NCBI GenBank assembly: GCA_003343995.1
Contig: QAKE01000011.1
Span: 124,001 to 188,000, forward strand
From: Bacillota bacterium
Lineage (GTDB): Bacteria; Bacillota; Clostridia; Christensenellales; Borkfalkiaceae
Length of the DNA: 64,000 nt
Direction of reading: 5' to 3'
The translations under genes and the position numbers were made by a program. The notes beneath the pieces were generated by a model. It was not told the origin of the DNA. It made no database searches and saw nothing but the letters and a program-made list of their open reading frames with translations. This document shows, in pieces, positions 41,916 through 50,558 of this stretch (positions are counted from its first letter, which is position 1; each line of letters begins with the position of its first letter).

Positions 41916-42365
41916 ATGCAGAGCGATCTGTTGGACCAGCTGTGCAGCTGGCTGAAAACCGCCCCCGGCTTTGACCGGGTGCGGCAGCTGCGGGTGGACT
42001 ACACCACCGGCCGCAGCGGCGAGGGGGCGCTGCGCCCCGGCGGGGTGGAGGTGCTCTCCCGGCGGCAGAACCTGCTGGGCACCGTGACCCAGCGCTGCCG
42101 CTGCCGTTTTACCCTCACCCTGGTTCTGCCGCTGGCCCCCGGCACCGCCGGTACCGGGGCGGACAACGCCGCCTGGCTGCTGCAGCTGCAGCAGTGGGTG
42201 GCGCAGCAGAGCGCCGCCGGCGCCGCGCCCCGGTTCGGCAACACCGACCCCCAGGCCGAGACCCTCACCGCCGGGTCGGGGAAGCTGGACCGGATGCGGG
42301 ACGAGGGCACCGCCCTCTACACCATGGCCTTGCAGGCCGAATACACCATGCAATGGGAGGAATGA
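41916..42365 (+). CDS. Phage neck / tail-completion (minor capsid) protein
   Basis: 149 residues with AAAGGAGG site. Pattern DLLDQLCSWLKTAPGF at the start and MALQAEYTMQWEE at the end resembles tail-completion proteins that join neck and tail tube. Third neck gene, directly before the tail-tube gene. Confidence 0.6.
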   Translation: MQSDLLDQLCSWLKTAPGFDRVRQLRVDYTTGRSGEGALRPGGVEVLSRRQNLLGTVTQRCRCRFTLTLVLPLAPGTAGTGADNAAWLLQLQQWVAQQSAAGAAPRFGNTDPQAETLTAGSGKLDRMRDEGTALYTMALQAEYTMQWEE

Positions 42366-42366
42366 G

Positions 42367-42840
42367 ATGAAGATTCAACGCAAATACATGGCCCACTATC
42401 TCAATGCAGGCTTCGGCGAGGAGCCGGACAGCTATGTGCGGCTGGGCGCCGACCTGGAGGAGTATTCCCCCGAACTGAGCGCCAATGTGGAAAAGAAGTC
42501 CAACATCCTGGGCCAGACCTCGGTGGTCATCGACAGCTACCAGAAGCAGGGAGAAGTGGCCCCTTACTACGCCGAGGAGGGAGATCCCCTCTTCGAGCGG
42601 CTGCAGGCCATCATCGACGGCGACCTGGTGCTGGACGAGCTCAAGACCGACGTGGTGGAGGTCAAGCTCTGGGGGGACCAGGACGGCAGCTATCCGGCGG
42701 TGAAGGAGGAGGTCTATGTGGAGATCGTCAGCTACGGCGGCGACACCACCGGCTACCAGATCCCCTTCAATCTTCACTACACCGGGGTCAAGACCACCGG
42801 CACCTTTGACGTCGAGAGCAAGACGTTCAGCCCCGCCTGA
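42367..42840 (+). CDS. Phage major tail (tube) protein
   Basis: 157 residues. The content is beta-rich with YMAHYLNAGFGEEPDSYVRLGADLEEY and VDIDSYQK-like segments (SVVIDSYQKQGEVAPYYAEE), typical of siphovirus tube proteins of this group. Its place between neck and chaperone genes agrees. One nt after the preceding stop. Confidence 0.75.
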   Translation: MKIQRKYMAHYLNAGFGEEPDSYVRLGADLEEYSPELSANVEKKSNILGQTSVVIDSYQKQGEVAPYYAEEGDPLFERLQAIIDGDLVLDELKTDVVEVKLWGDQDGSYPAVKEEVYVEIVSYGGDTTGYQIPFNLHYTGVKTTGTFDVESKTFSPA

Positions 42841-42885
42841 CGGCTTCGCGGGCGGGTGGGCGGGAAAACGCGCAAGGAGGTTTGC

Positions 42886-43350
42886 ATGCAACAACTGAAC
42901 ATCGACATCGGTGTGGAGGAATTCCAGGTCAACGGGCGGGGGATTCTCCGCTTCAATCCCGGGGACCCCAACCTCTACCACCGCTTTTTTGACGCCCGGG
43001 AGACCCTGGCCGGCCTGGACGAGGAACTGACCCGCAAGGCTGCGGCCCTGGAGGCGCGGGCCGACCTGTCCGAGGAGGCCCGGGCCGCCGAGCAGCTGCT
43101 GCTTCTGGCCGAGTACGACGGGCGGATCAAAGCGCTGCTCACCGGCATCTTCAGCGGCCAGAACGACTTTGACAGCATCCTGGAGGGGGTCAACCTGGCC
43201 GGGGTGGGCACCAACGGCCGCCGGGTGGTCTGCAATCTGCTGGATGCCCTGACCCCGGTGCTGCAGCAGGGGGCTCGCCGCACGGTGGAACGCACTGCGG
43301 CCCAGGCGGCGGCGGACGCCGACCGTGCCCGGGCGGCCCGGGGCGCATGA
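42886..43350 (+). CDS. Phage tail assembly chaperone
   Basis: 154 residues, AAGGAGG site. The FQVNGRGILRFNPGDPNLYHRF region and Ala-rich charged C-terminus resemble tail-chaperone proteins (gpG-like, DUF6673-type). The next gene starts within its stop (ATGA), but no programmed slip site is obvious; the two could act as the G and GT pair without a frameshift. Confidence 0.62.
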   Translation: MQQLNIDIGVEEFQVNGRGILRFNPGDPNLYHRFFDARETLAGLDEELTRKAAALEARADLSEEARAAEQLLLLAEYDGRIKALLTGIFSGQNDFDSILEGVNLAGVGTNGRRVVCNLLDALTPVLQQGARRTVERTAAQAAADADRARAARGA

Positions 43351-43973
43351 GCGCCCCCGAAGCCTGGGGGCTGCCCCGTACCGCCCTGCTGGACGGCCGC
43401 TGTTACCGGCTGAACACCGACTACCGGGACATCCTGGACCTCATCGGCTGGCTGGAAGGGGAGAAGGGGGCGGCCTTTTCCCCCGAGGAACGGTGGTACA
43501 TCGCTCTGCACCTCTTTTATCAGGAGTTTGACACCATGCCCCCCGCCAGCTACGCCGCCGCCACCGACTATCTGGCCTCCTTTCTGGCCGGGGGCCGGGC
43601 GGAGGAAAAATCCGCAGGCCCCAAGCTGCTGGACTGGGACCAGGACGCCCCGATGATTGTGGCGGGGATCAACAAGGCCGCCGGCTGCGAGGTGCGGGCG
43701 CTGCCCTACCTGCACTGGTGGACCTTCCTGGCCTGGTTCGCCGCCATGGGGGAGGGCACCCTCTCCACCGTGGTGGCCATCCGGGACAAGCTGCGCCGGG
43801 GCAAGCGGCTGGAATCCTGGGAGCTGGACTTCTATCGCACCCACCGGGCCGAGGTGGAGCTGCGCCCCCGGATGAGCGACGCCGAAAAGGCCGAGCGCGC
43901 CCGGCTGCGGGCGCTGCTGGACGGCAAAACAAGGAAAGGAGGGGACGCCGTTGGCCAATTCCATCCGATTTGA
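43347..43973 (+). CDS. Phage Gp15-family tail assembly protein
   Basis: 208 residues. The WKIALHLFY-like segment (RWYIALHLFYQEFDTMP), LLDWDQDAPMIVAGINKAAGCEVR and LPYLHWWTFLAWFAAMGEGTLSTVV are the Gp15 hallmarks. Usually the second tail chaperone before the tape measure. Overlaps both neighbours. Confidence 0.8.
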   Translation: MSAPEAWGLPRTALLDGRCYRLNTDYRDILDLIGWLEGEKGAAFSPEERWYIALHLFYQEFDTMPPASYAAATDYLASFLAGGRAEEKSAGPKLLDWDQDAPMIVAGINKAAGCEVRALPYLHWWTFLAWFAAMGEGTLSTVVAIRDKLRRGKRLESWELDFYRTHRAEVELRPRMSDAEKAERARLRALLDGKTRKGGDAVGQFHPI

Positions 43974-45747
43974 CACCGATCTGGGTGACAGCCTCACCCC
44001 GCATTCCACCGAGGACCTGCGCGGCCGGCTGGAATCCCTCAACGAAACCCTGCGCCAGACCACCCGCTGGGGCACCGAGGCCGCCGACGCCATGGCGGCG
44101 CTGCAGCCGGTCTTTTCCGCTGCCGCCAAGCCGGTGGCCAGGGAACTGACCCCTGCCATCGGCAGCCTGGGGGACGCCTTTGACGCTGCCCTGGACAGCG
44201 CCGCCGGGCTTTTCTCCACCCTCACCGGCAAGACGGCCAAGGGGGCGGACCGGACCGCCGCCTCGGTGAGCAAGGTGGGCACCGCCGCCAAGCAGACCGC
44301 CGCGGCGACGGACAAGGCGGTGCGCAGCCTGGCTTCTTTTGACGAGCTGGAACGGCTGCCCGCCGCAGCCGCCGACACCGCCGCCGGGACCTCCTCCGCG
44401 GGCACCGGCGGGAGCGCCGCCACCCGGCCCGCCGACGAACCCGCCGCCACCCAGGGGCTGCTGGACCAGCTCTCGGCGGCCTGGCAGGGCTTCTGGGAGG
44501 GGCTGCAAACCCTCTACGCCCCCGCCGTCACCGCCTGGCAGGGGGCCTGGGCTCAGATCCGGGACGCCGCCCTGGCGGTCTGGGGCCCCATCCAGACCTC
44601 CGCCAACGCCCTCTGGGTGGGGGCGCTTTCCCCGCTGCTGGACTACCTCACCGGGAACTTCCTGCCCGGGGCGGTGAACAGCTTTTCCCAGGCCTTTGCC
44701 CCCATCGTGGGGGGTACCGTCTCCACCGCCGTCACCGCCCTGACCCAGGTGTTTCAAAAGCTCTGCGTGGTGGCCACCGAGATGGTCAACACGGTGCTGC
44801 GCCCCGCCCTGGCCCTGGTGCTCACCGCCTGGCAGGAGATGATGGCGGGCATCCAGGCGGGGTGGGCGGTCTACGGCCAGCCGCTGCTGGACGGCATCTC
44901 GCTGGCGGTGCAGGGGATCTGTGATCTCTTCGTTTCCCTCTGGCACAGCGCGGTGCAGCCGGTGCTGCAGAACCTCATCACCCTGCTGGACCAGCTCTGG
45001 ACCCTCCACCTCAAACCCCTCTGGGACGATCTGGTGGCCTGCTTCGGGGCGGTGGGGGTGGCGCTGCTGGACCTGTGGAACAGCGTGCTGATCCCCGCCC
45101 TGACCTGGGTGAGCGAGACCTTCGGCCCCCTCTTTGCCGGGGCCTTCAACATCGCGGCCCAGGGGGTGGCGGTGGCGGCGGGGCTCATCGCCGACCTCAT
45201 CGACACCCTGCTCATCGCCCTGCGGGGGCTGGCGGACTTCCTCTCCGCCGCCTTCCGGGGCCAGTGGGACGCCGCCTGGAACGCCATGGCCAACACGGTG
45301 GCGGCGGTGTGGCAGCGCATCCGCTGGACGGTGTCCGACGCGGTGAACGGGGTGCTCCAGCTGGTGAACCGGCTGCTCAGCGCCCTTGGCTCGGTGGCCA
45401 GCCGGGCCGCCGGCGGGCTGAGCAGCCTCGCTGCGTCGGTCTTCAACCGCAGTGCTCCCCGCTCGGTGCTGCCCGGCATGGCAGCCGCGGCCGCGGTGCC
45501 GGTTCCGGCCCTGGCCGCCGGTGCGGTCATCCCGCCCAACCGGGCCTTCCTGGCCCTGCTGGGTGACCAGCGCAGCGGCACCAACGTGGAGGCCCCGTTG
45601 GACACCATCAAGCAGGCGCTGGCCGAGACCCTCGCGGCCTTCGGGGGCGAGGGCCAGCCCATCAACATCTACCTGGGGGAAGAGCTGCTGGACACCGTGA
45701 TCGCCAGCAGCCAGAACCGCCGGGCTTTGCGCAGCGGCGGCCGCTGA
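43951..45747 (+). CDS. Tail tape measure protein (short)
   Basis: 598 residues starting at TTG with AAAGGAGGGG. Ala-, Thr- and Trp-rich helical repeats with hydrophobic stretches (FGPLFAGAFNIAAQGVAVAA) fit a tape measure. At about 1.5 angstrom per residue it would set a tail near 90 nm, so particles should be small siphovirus-like. The end (INIYLGEELLDTVIASSQNR) is the usual C-terminus of this family. Confidence 0.78.
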   Translation: MANSIRFDTDLGDSLTPHSTEDLRGRLESLNETLRQTTRWGTEAADAMAALQPVFSAAAKPVARELTPAIGSLGDAFDAALDSAAGLFSTLTGKTAKGADRTAASVSKVGTAAKQTAAATDKAVRSLASFDELERLPAAAADTAAGTSSAGTGGSAATRPADEPAATQGLLDQLSAAWQGFWEGLQTLYAPAVTAWQGAWAQIRDAALAVWGPIQTSANALWVGALSPLLDYLTGNFLPGAVNSFSQAFAPIVGGTVSTAVTALTQVFQKLCVVATEMVNTVLRPALALVLTAWQEMMAGIQAGWAVYGQPLLDGISLAVQGICDLFVSLWHSAVQPVLQNLITLLDQLWTLHLKPLWDDLVACFGAVGVALLDLWNSVLIPALTWVSETFGPLFAGAFNIAAQGVAVAAGLIADLIDTLLIALRGLADFLSAAFRGQWDAAWNAMANTVAAVWQRIRWTVSDAVNGVLQLVNRLLSALGSVASRAAGGLSSLAASVFNRSAPRSVLPGMAAAAAVPVPALAAGAVIPPNRAFLALLGDQRSGTNVEAPLDTIKQALAETLAAFGGEGQPINIYLGEELLDTVIASSQNRRALRSGGR

Positions 45748-45760
45748 GAAAGGAGAAGCC

Positions 45761-46108
45761 ATGAACATCCTGACCATCGACGGCGCCCCGCTGCCCGCCC
45801 CCCACGAATACAAGGTCACCCTCTCCGACCTGGACAGCGCCGACACCGGCCGCACCGAGGACGGGGTGCTGATCCGGGAACGGGTGCGGGGCGGTATCGC
45901 CAAAATCAGCGCCTCCTGGCAGGCCCTCTCCACCGAGGACTGCGCCGCCATCCTCAACGCCACCGCTCCCGACCGGTTTGAAGTGACCTATTTCTTCGGC
46001 AGCGACAAGACCGCCATGATGTACGCCGGGGCGCGCACCGCCAACCTCCGGGCTGCCCGGGAGGGCTGCGCCGTCTGGGAGGTCAGCGTGGATCTGGTGG
46101 AGTTTTAA
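45761..46108 (+). CDS. DUF6711-type phage tail protein
   Basis: 115 residues; GAAAGGAG site. MNILTIDGAPLPAPHEYKVTLSDLDSADTGRTEDG and the end VWEVSVDLVEF are characteristic of the small tail protein found between tape measure and hub in Clostridia phages. Probably part of the distal tail. Confidence 0.7.
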   Translation: MNILTIDGAPLPAPHEYKVTLSDLDSADTGRTEDGVLIRERVRGGIAKISASWQALSTEDCAAILNATAPDRFEVTYFFGSDKTAMMYAGARTANLRAAREGCAVWEVSVDLVEF

Positions 46109-46117
46109 GGAGGCAGC

Positions 46118-47839
46118 ATGATCCCAGTCAACCAAGAATATCTGGCGGCCATCCGTGCCCCGGTGCGCACCGACCGGATCACCGGCACCATCCGGCTCAC
46201 CGACGGCGGCAGCGTCAGCTTTTCCGCCGCCGACCTCATGAGCGGGTCGGTGACCATCGACGACCAGTGCGTCACCGGGGATGAATTGCAGTTCGGCTGC
46301 GTCTACCTGGGGCAGGCGGCCTTTCAGCTGCGTACCCAGCTGGACCGCTACCGGTTTTACGGCGGCAGCCTGACCCTGACCTACGGCATCCGCCTGGCCG
46401 ACGGCAGCTGGTACGAGCTGCCCCTAGGGGTCTACACCGTCTCGGAGGCCGAGCGCACCGCCCTCTATGTCTCCATCAAGGCTTACGACAACGCTCTGCT
46501 GCTGGACAAACGCTTTGACGGCGAGGCACTTCAGGGCACCCCCTACCAGATGCTGGCCCGCATCTGTGAAAAGTGCGGCCTGACCCTGGGCCAGACCGAG
46601 GCGGAGCTGGCGGCCTTTCCCAACGGAACCGAGACCTTCCAGCTGGACAGCGGGGACGGCTGCGAGAGCTACCGGGACTGTGTGGGGGCCATCGCCCAGG
46701 TGCTGGCGGGCTTCGGCACGGTGGACCGGGCGGGGGCGCTGGTGATCCGGGCCTTCGGGGCGGAACCCTGCGCCGCCCTGGGCCCCGGCGACCGCAGCAG
46801 CGCCACCGTTTCGGATTACAGCTGCCGCTACACCTCCCTGGTGGTGGAGGGCAGCGAAACCTACCTCTGCGGCGACACCGCCGGGGATGGGCTGGAGATG
46901 CGGATGTCCGACGCCCCCCTCTTTGGCAAGGGCCTGCCCGACCGCAACCAGGCGGTGGCGGACGCGGTGTTCGGGGCGCTGGCCGCCATCCAGTATGTGC
47001 CGGCCAGCGTCACCCTGTCCGGCGACCCCGCCCTGGAATGCGGCGACCGGATCACCCTCACCGACCTGCCCGGGGCCGGCGGCTCGGCCGAGATGCTGGT
47101 CACCCATCGGGTGTGGAAGTTCCGGGGCCGTCAGACCCTCAAGGCGGTGGGGCGCAACCCCTATCTGGTGGGCAACCGCAGCCGCACCGAGACCGCCCTG
47201 CGCCGGCTGCAGATCCAGACCGACCAGAACCAGACCCTGGCCTACCAGTTCACCAACCCCCAGGCGGTGGAGGCTGGCGCGGAGGAAACCCAGCTCTGCC
47301 GCATCGCCTTTACCACCTCCCAGGCCACCACCCCGCTTTTCTGGGCCCAGCTGCCGCTGACCGCCCAGCCCGACACCCCCGGCGGCACCCTGCTGCTGCG
47401 GGTGAGGTACTATCTGGACGGCGTGCCGCAGGACTACCCCCTGGCCCAGACTCTCTACGCCGGGGCGCACACCCTGGCCCTCTTTTACCCCCTCATGGGG
47501 TTGGAGGAAAACCGCAGCGTGGTGTTCTCGGTGCGGCTCACCGCCGAGGGCGGCCTGGTGCAGGTGGCGGCCAACGGGGTGCGGGCCACCCTCAACGGCC
47601 GCATCCTGGCCCAGAGCAGCGGGTGGGACGGCCGCCTGATGCTGGAAGAGCTGCTGCCTTCCCCCGCGCTGCAGCCCCCGGCGGCGCTGCGGGTGGAAGG
47701 ATTCACCGACGGGGTGCAGGCCGTCCCCGCCGCCCCCGCCCTGCGCCAGCCCCAGGACACGGTGGCCGACCTGCGCTGGACGGCGGCGGGGCCGGCGCTG
47801 GACGCCCTGGCCGAGACGGGTCCGGTGCTGGAACTGTGA
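46118..47839 (+). CDS. Phage distal tail / baseplate hub protein
   Basis: 573 residues. First 350 residues resemble the hub (gpD-like): GTIRLTDGGSVSFSAADL, PLGVYTVSEAERTALYVSIKAYD and LQGTPYQMLARICEKCGL. The C-terminal 200 residues are a beta-sandwich region of unknown role, perhaps binding the fibre or carbohydrate. AAGGAG site. Confidence 0.72.
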   Translation: MIPVNQEYLAAIRAPVRTDRITGTIRLTDGGSVSFSAADLMSGSVTIDDQCVTGDELQFGCVYLGQAAFQLRTQLDRYRFYGGSLTLTYGIRLADGSWYELPLGVYTVSEAERTALYVSIKAYDNALLLDKRFDGEALQGTPYQMLARICEKCGLTLGQTEAELAAFPNGTETFQLDSGDGCESYRDCVGAIAQVLAGFGTVDRAGALVIRAFGAEPCAALGPGDRSSATVSDYSCRYTSLVVEGSETYLCGDTAGDGLEMRMSDAPLFGKGLPDRNQAVADAVFGALAAIQYVPASVTLSGDPALECGDRITLTDLPGAGGSAEMLVTHRVWKFRGRQTLKAVGRNPYLVGNRSRTETALRRLQIQTDQNQTLAYQFTNPQAVEAGAEETQLCRIAFTTSQATTPLFWAQLPLTAQPDTPGGTLLLRVRYYLDGVPQDYPLAQTLYAGAHTLALFYPLMGLEENRSVVFSVRLTAEGGLVQVAANGVRATLNGRILAQSSGWDGRLMLEELLPSPALQPPAALRVEGFTDGVQAVPAAPALRQPQDTVADLRWTAAGPALDALAETGPVLEL

Positions 47840-47858
47840 CAGAAAGGAGCATGATGGG

Positions 47859-49328
47859 ATGCCATTGCATGGCCACACCAAAATTGAACTGACCGACCTG
47901 CACACCGGCCGCACCCGGGTGGTGGAGCAGGACAACCTGGTGACCAACGCCCTGCAGGAGATCTTTACCCCCTTCGGAATGTACACCCTGGGGGGCACCC
48001 TGTTGGACGATGTGAGCCAGGAGGATTTCGAGGACCTGATCTCCCAGTTTTACGGGGGGCTTCTCCTCTTTGACCGCAAGATCGGCGGCGACGCCGACAC
48101 CCTCTTTGCCCCCGCCGAGGCCCGGGTGGTGGGCTGCGCCGGCAGCAATGCCGCCAACACCGGGGATAACCTGGTCCAGGGCAGCTGGAACCAGGTGGAG
48201 AGCAAGATCGACCTGGAAGGCGGCACCGCCACCCTGGTCTTTGACTTTGACACCCAGCAGGCCAACGGGACCATCGCCTCGGTCTGCCTGAGCAACCGGG
48301 CCGCGGCCTGGGCCGGCGCCGAGGCGGAGGTCCGGGGCACCGGCGATCTGAACAACACGGTGGCCTACACCCCCGGGGTCGCCCTCTCGGGCACCGTGGC
48401 CCCCGCCGTCACGGTGCCGGGCAGCTACCTCACCGCCCCCGGCCATCTGCTGGAGCTGGACGAGACACAGGACTGCTTTCTGGTGGCCCAGGTGGACGCC
48501 GCGGCGCCCAGCGTGACCCTGCGCCGCTACCCCCTCAAGCTGAAGGAGGTCTCCCTCTTCTGGGCCAGAGGCGCCGCCAACCTGCCCCCCAGCCGCAGCG
48601 AGCGCACCATCTCGCTGACCCCGGCGCTGCTCAACAGCTCCGCCAGCTATCTCTACGGCTGCTACGACGCCGAGCGCCGCAAGTTCTACCTCATCAGCTT
48701 CCCCAACAGCCAGGTGCAGGCCAACAAGGAACTGCTGGTCTACGAGATCGACGTGGACAGTTATGAACTGCAGAGCTACCGCATCACCAACCAGACCGGC
48801 CAGACCCTCCAGGGGATGATGAGCAGCAACGGGACTGCCGTCCCCAGCGGCAACGCCCTGGTCTATGACGGCTGGATCTATCTGTGGGGCACCGTCGCGG
48901 CGTCGGACGGCAGCAAGCGGGTGTTCCGGATCCAGCTGTCCGACCCCGGCGAGATCCGGGAGATCACCACCCATGGGCTGTCCATGCCCTATGTCCACGA
49001 CGCCCACGACGGCAGGCTCTACTTCTACCAGTACCAGGCCGACAGCGGCACCACCCCCTCGGTAGTGCTGAACACCGCCACCGACGAGATGCTCACCCTG
49101 CAGTACAATCTGAGCAGCCGCTATCCCTCCAACTGCCATGCCGTTCCCATCCGGGGACGCAAAGTGCTGCTGGCCAAGAGTGCCAACCCCAGCAACACCA
49201 ACAACACCAAGGGGCTGACCCTGGGGCTGCGGCCCACCTATCTGGCCACCATCAACGACCTCACCGACCCGGTGACCAAGAACGCCGGGATGACCATGAA
49301 GATCACCTACACCCTGCGCCGGGCCTGA
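47859..49328 (+). CDS. Putative tail fibre / receptor-binding protein
   Basis: 489 residues. The N-terminal part (HTKIELTDLHTGRTRVVEQDNLVTNALQEIFTP) is a conserved tail-attachment domain in phages of gut Clostridia. The C-terminal half reads like a beta-propeller (NALVYDGWIYLWGT, HDAHDGRLYFYQY), which would bind a cell-surface receptor. It is the only fibre gene in the cluster. Confidence 0.65.
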   Translation: MPLHGHTKIELTDLHTGRTRVVEQDNLVTNALQEIFTPFGMYTLGGTLLDDVSQEDFEDLISQFYGGLLLFDRKIGGDADTLFAPAEARVVGCAGSNAANTGDNLVQGSWNQVESKIDLEGGTATLVFDFDTQQANGTIASVCLSNRAAAWAGAEAEVRGTGDLNNTVAYTPGVALSGTVAPAVTVPGSYLTAPGHLLELDETQDCFLVAQVDAAAPSVTLRRYPLKLKEVSLFWARGAANLPPSRSERTISLTPALLNSSASYLYGCYDAERRKFYLISFPNSQVQANKELLVYEIDVDSYELQSYRITNQTGQTLQGMMSSNGTAVPSGNALVYDGWIYLWGTVAASDGSKRVFRIQLSDPGEIREITTHGLSMPYVHDAHDGRLYFYQYQADSGTTPSVVLNTATDEMLTLQYNLSSRYPSNCHAVPIRGRKVLLAKSANPSNTNNTKGLTLGLRPTYLATINDLTDPVTKNAGMTMKITYTLRRA

Positions 49329-49356
49329 ACCCGGCTTTTTCAAAGGAGGAATCGCA

Positions 49357-49974
49357 ATGCGTTTGCAAAACAAGGAAGTTCTGCTGGCTTGGCCGCTGGC
49401 TCTTCATGTGCTGACGGCGGGGTATTATTACAGCGACGGCAGCCTTCACCGTGCCATCGACCTGCGCACCAACCAGAACGGCAACACCGAAAAACCGGTC
49501 TATGCCGCCGAGGGCGGAACGGTGGACCAGATCCAGAGCTGGGACGGCCGCACCACCACCGGCATGCAGAGCTACGGCAACATGATCCGGCTCTGCCACG
49601 CCGACTATCGGGACAAGCCCCTTCAGACCCGCTACGCACACCTGAGCCGGATCTGTGTGCAGCAGGGGCAGCAGGTCCGGGAAGGGGACCTGATCGGTTA
49701 CACCGGCGCCACCGGCAATGTCAGCGGGGCCCATCTGCATTTCGAGGTGATCTGGGACGGCAGCCGCCGCAACCCGCTGGTCTGGCTGGACGATGACTTT
49801 ACCACCGCCGACGGCGGGGTTTATACCTATGGGGCGGGGGAGGGACCGGTTCCCCGGGAAAACGCCGCCTCTGCCCTGCAAACCCTCTGCATCGGCCCGG
49901 CCAGCGCCGGGGATGTGGCCCGGCTGCAGGCCCTGGCCGCCGAGCTTTCCCTGCCCTGCGAGGTGTGCGGATGA
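49357..49974 (+). CDS. M23 family peptidase (phage endolysin)
   Basis: 205 residues. Zinc ligands HRAID (H-x3-D) near residue 31 and HLHFE near 127, with YGNMIRLCHA and GATGNVSGAHLH typical of M23 endopeptidases that cut peptidoglycan cross-bridges. No signal peptide; released by the holin that follows. The last 50 residues may be a wall-binding tail. AAAGGAGG site. Confidence 0.85.
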   Translation: MRLQNKEVLLAWPLALHVLTAGYYYSDGSLHRAIDLRTNQNGNTEKPVYAAEGGTVDQIQSWDGRTTTGMQSYGNMIRLCHADYRDKPLQTRYAHLSRICVQQGQQVREGDLIGYTGATGNVSGAHLHFEVIWDGSRRNPLVWLDDDFTTADGGVYTYGAGEGPVPRENAASALQTLCIGPASAGDVARLQALAAELSLPCEVCG

Positions 49975-50225
49975 CGGTGGACACCGCCCTGATCACGGCG
50001 CTGCTGCCGGTGCTGGGCAGCGCCCTGGGGGCCTTTGCCGGCATTCTCATCAACACCCGGCTGACCACCTATCGCATCGAACAGCTGGAAAAGAAGGTGG
50101 ACAAGCACAACAGCGTGGTGGAACGAACCTACAACCTGGAAGAACGGCTGGAGGTGCAGCAGGAACAGATCCGGGTGGCCAACCACCGGATCGCCGACCT
50201 GGAGCACCTGTCCCGGCCGGAATGA
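49971..50225 (+). CDS. XhlA-like phage lysis-associated protein
   Basis: 84 residues; ATGA overlap with the endolysin. N-terminal membrane segment (LITALLPVLGSALGAFAGILI) and a coiled coil (IEQLEKKVDKHNSVVERTYNLEERL) that matches hemolysin XhlA-type proteins. In PBSX, XhlA and the holin XhlB together lyse the host. Confidence 0.75.
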   Translation: MTVDTALITALLPVLGSALGAFAGILINTRLTTYRIEQLEKKVDKHNSVVERTYNLEERLEVQQEQIRVANHRIADLEHLSRPE

Positions 50226-50238
50226 AGGGAGGAAACCC

Positions 50239-50415
50239 ATGGAAGAATTCTGGAAAAATCTTGCGGCGCTGCTCAAGGTCAAGACCATCGTGACCATGGT
50301 GGTCATCGGCGTGTTTGCGGTTTTGGCATTGGGCGGCAGGTTCCAGCCCGACACCGTGATGACGGTGGTCACCATGGTGGTGGCTTTTTATTTCGGGACC
50401 CAAAGCGGAAAATAA
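50239..50415 (+). CDS. Small holin-like membrane protein
   Basis: 58 residues, MEEFWKNLAALLKVKTIV at the start, two hydrophobic segments (TMVVIGVFAVLALGG and VMTVVTMVVAFYFGTQSG). Size, position after endolysin and XhlA, and GGGAGG site indicate the holin. The end YFGTQSGK is typical of short Clostridia holins. Confidence 0.78.
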   Translation: MEEFWKNLAALLKVKTIVTMVVIGVFAVLALGGRFQPDTVMTVVTMVVAFYFGTQSGK

Positions 50416-50421
50416 GAGGAA

Positions 50422-50458
50422 AAAAGGAGGCCGGGGCTTGATGCCCCGGCCTCCTTTT
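50422..50458 (+). terminator. Strong terminator ending the phage cluster
   Basis: GGAGGCCGGGGC / GCCCCGGCCTCC, 12-bp perfect stem extended by A-T pairs, loop TTGAT, then TTTTG. Confidence 0.9.
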
Positions 50459-50479
50459 GTGGATCTCGACAAGAAAATG

Positions 50480-50508
50480 TTGAACTCCCCCCGCGAAAAT
50501 GGTACAAT
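50480..50508 (+). promoter_or_regulatory. Promoter of the rhomboid-like gene
   Basis: TTGAAC, 17-bp spacer, TACAAT. The right copy of the phage-border repeat lies within its spacer. Confidence 0.65.
50488..50499 (+). repeat. Direct repeat at the right border of the phage cluster
   Basis: CCCCCGCGAAAA, identical to 36479-36490; 30 bp after the phage terminator. Confidence 0.45.
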
Positions 50509-50558
50509 GTACTTTAATCAATAGGCCGCTGCCGCGGCGCGATTTGAAAGGAGTCTCC

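Larger units (their letters stand above)
36510..50458 (+). mobile_element. Phage structural-gene cluster without integration or replication genes (remnant prophage or gene-transfer-agent-like)
   Basis: Nineteen tightly packed genes on one strand, from a perfect promoter to a strong terminator: regulator, terminase, portal, capsid, neck, tail tube, chaperones, tape measure, hub, fibre, endolysin, XhlA-like protein and holin. No integrase, excisionase, repressor, replication, recombination, scaffold or capsid protease gene is present. All frames are open and base composition matches the host, so it appears maintained. Confidence 0.8.

Noticed and set aside
43320..43360. Programmed frameshift between the two tail chaperone genes
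   Set aside because: The genes overlap by ATGA and the end of the first lacks a clear slippery heptamer; separate translation explains the layout.
43669..45963. Long antisense frame (764 codons) under the tape measure gene
   Set aside because: Composition is low-complexity Gly/Gln/Arg/His as expected from the opposite strand of a high-GC gene; no ribosome site and every gene of the cluster runs the other way.
36510..50458. Tailocin (headless phage tail bacteriocin)
   Set aside because: Terminase, portal, capsid and neck genes are all present and intact, so full heads are expected.
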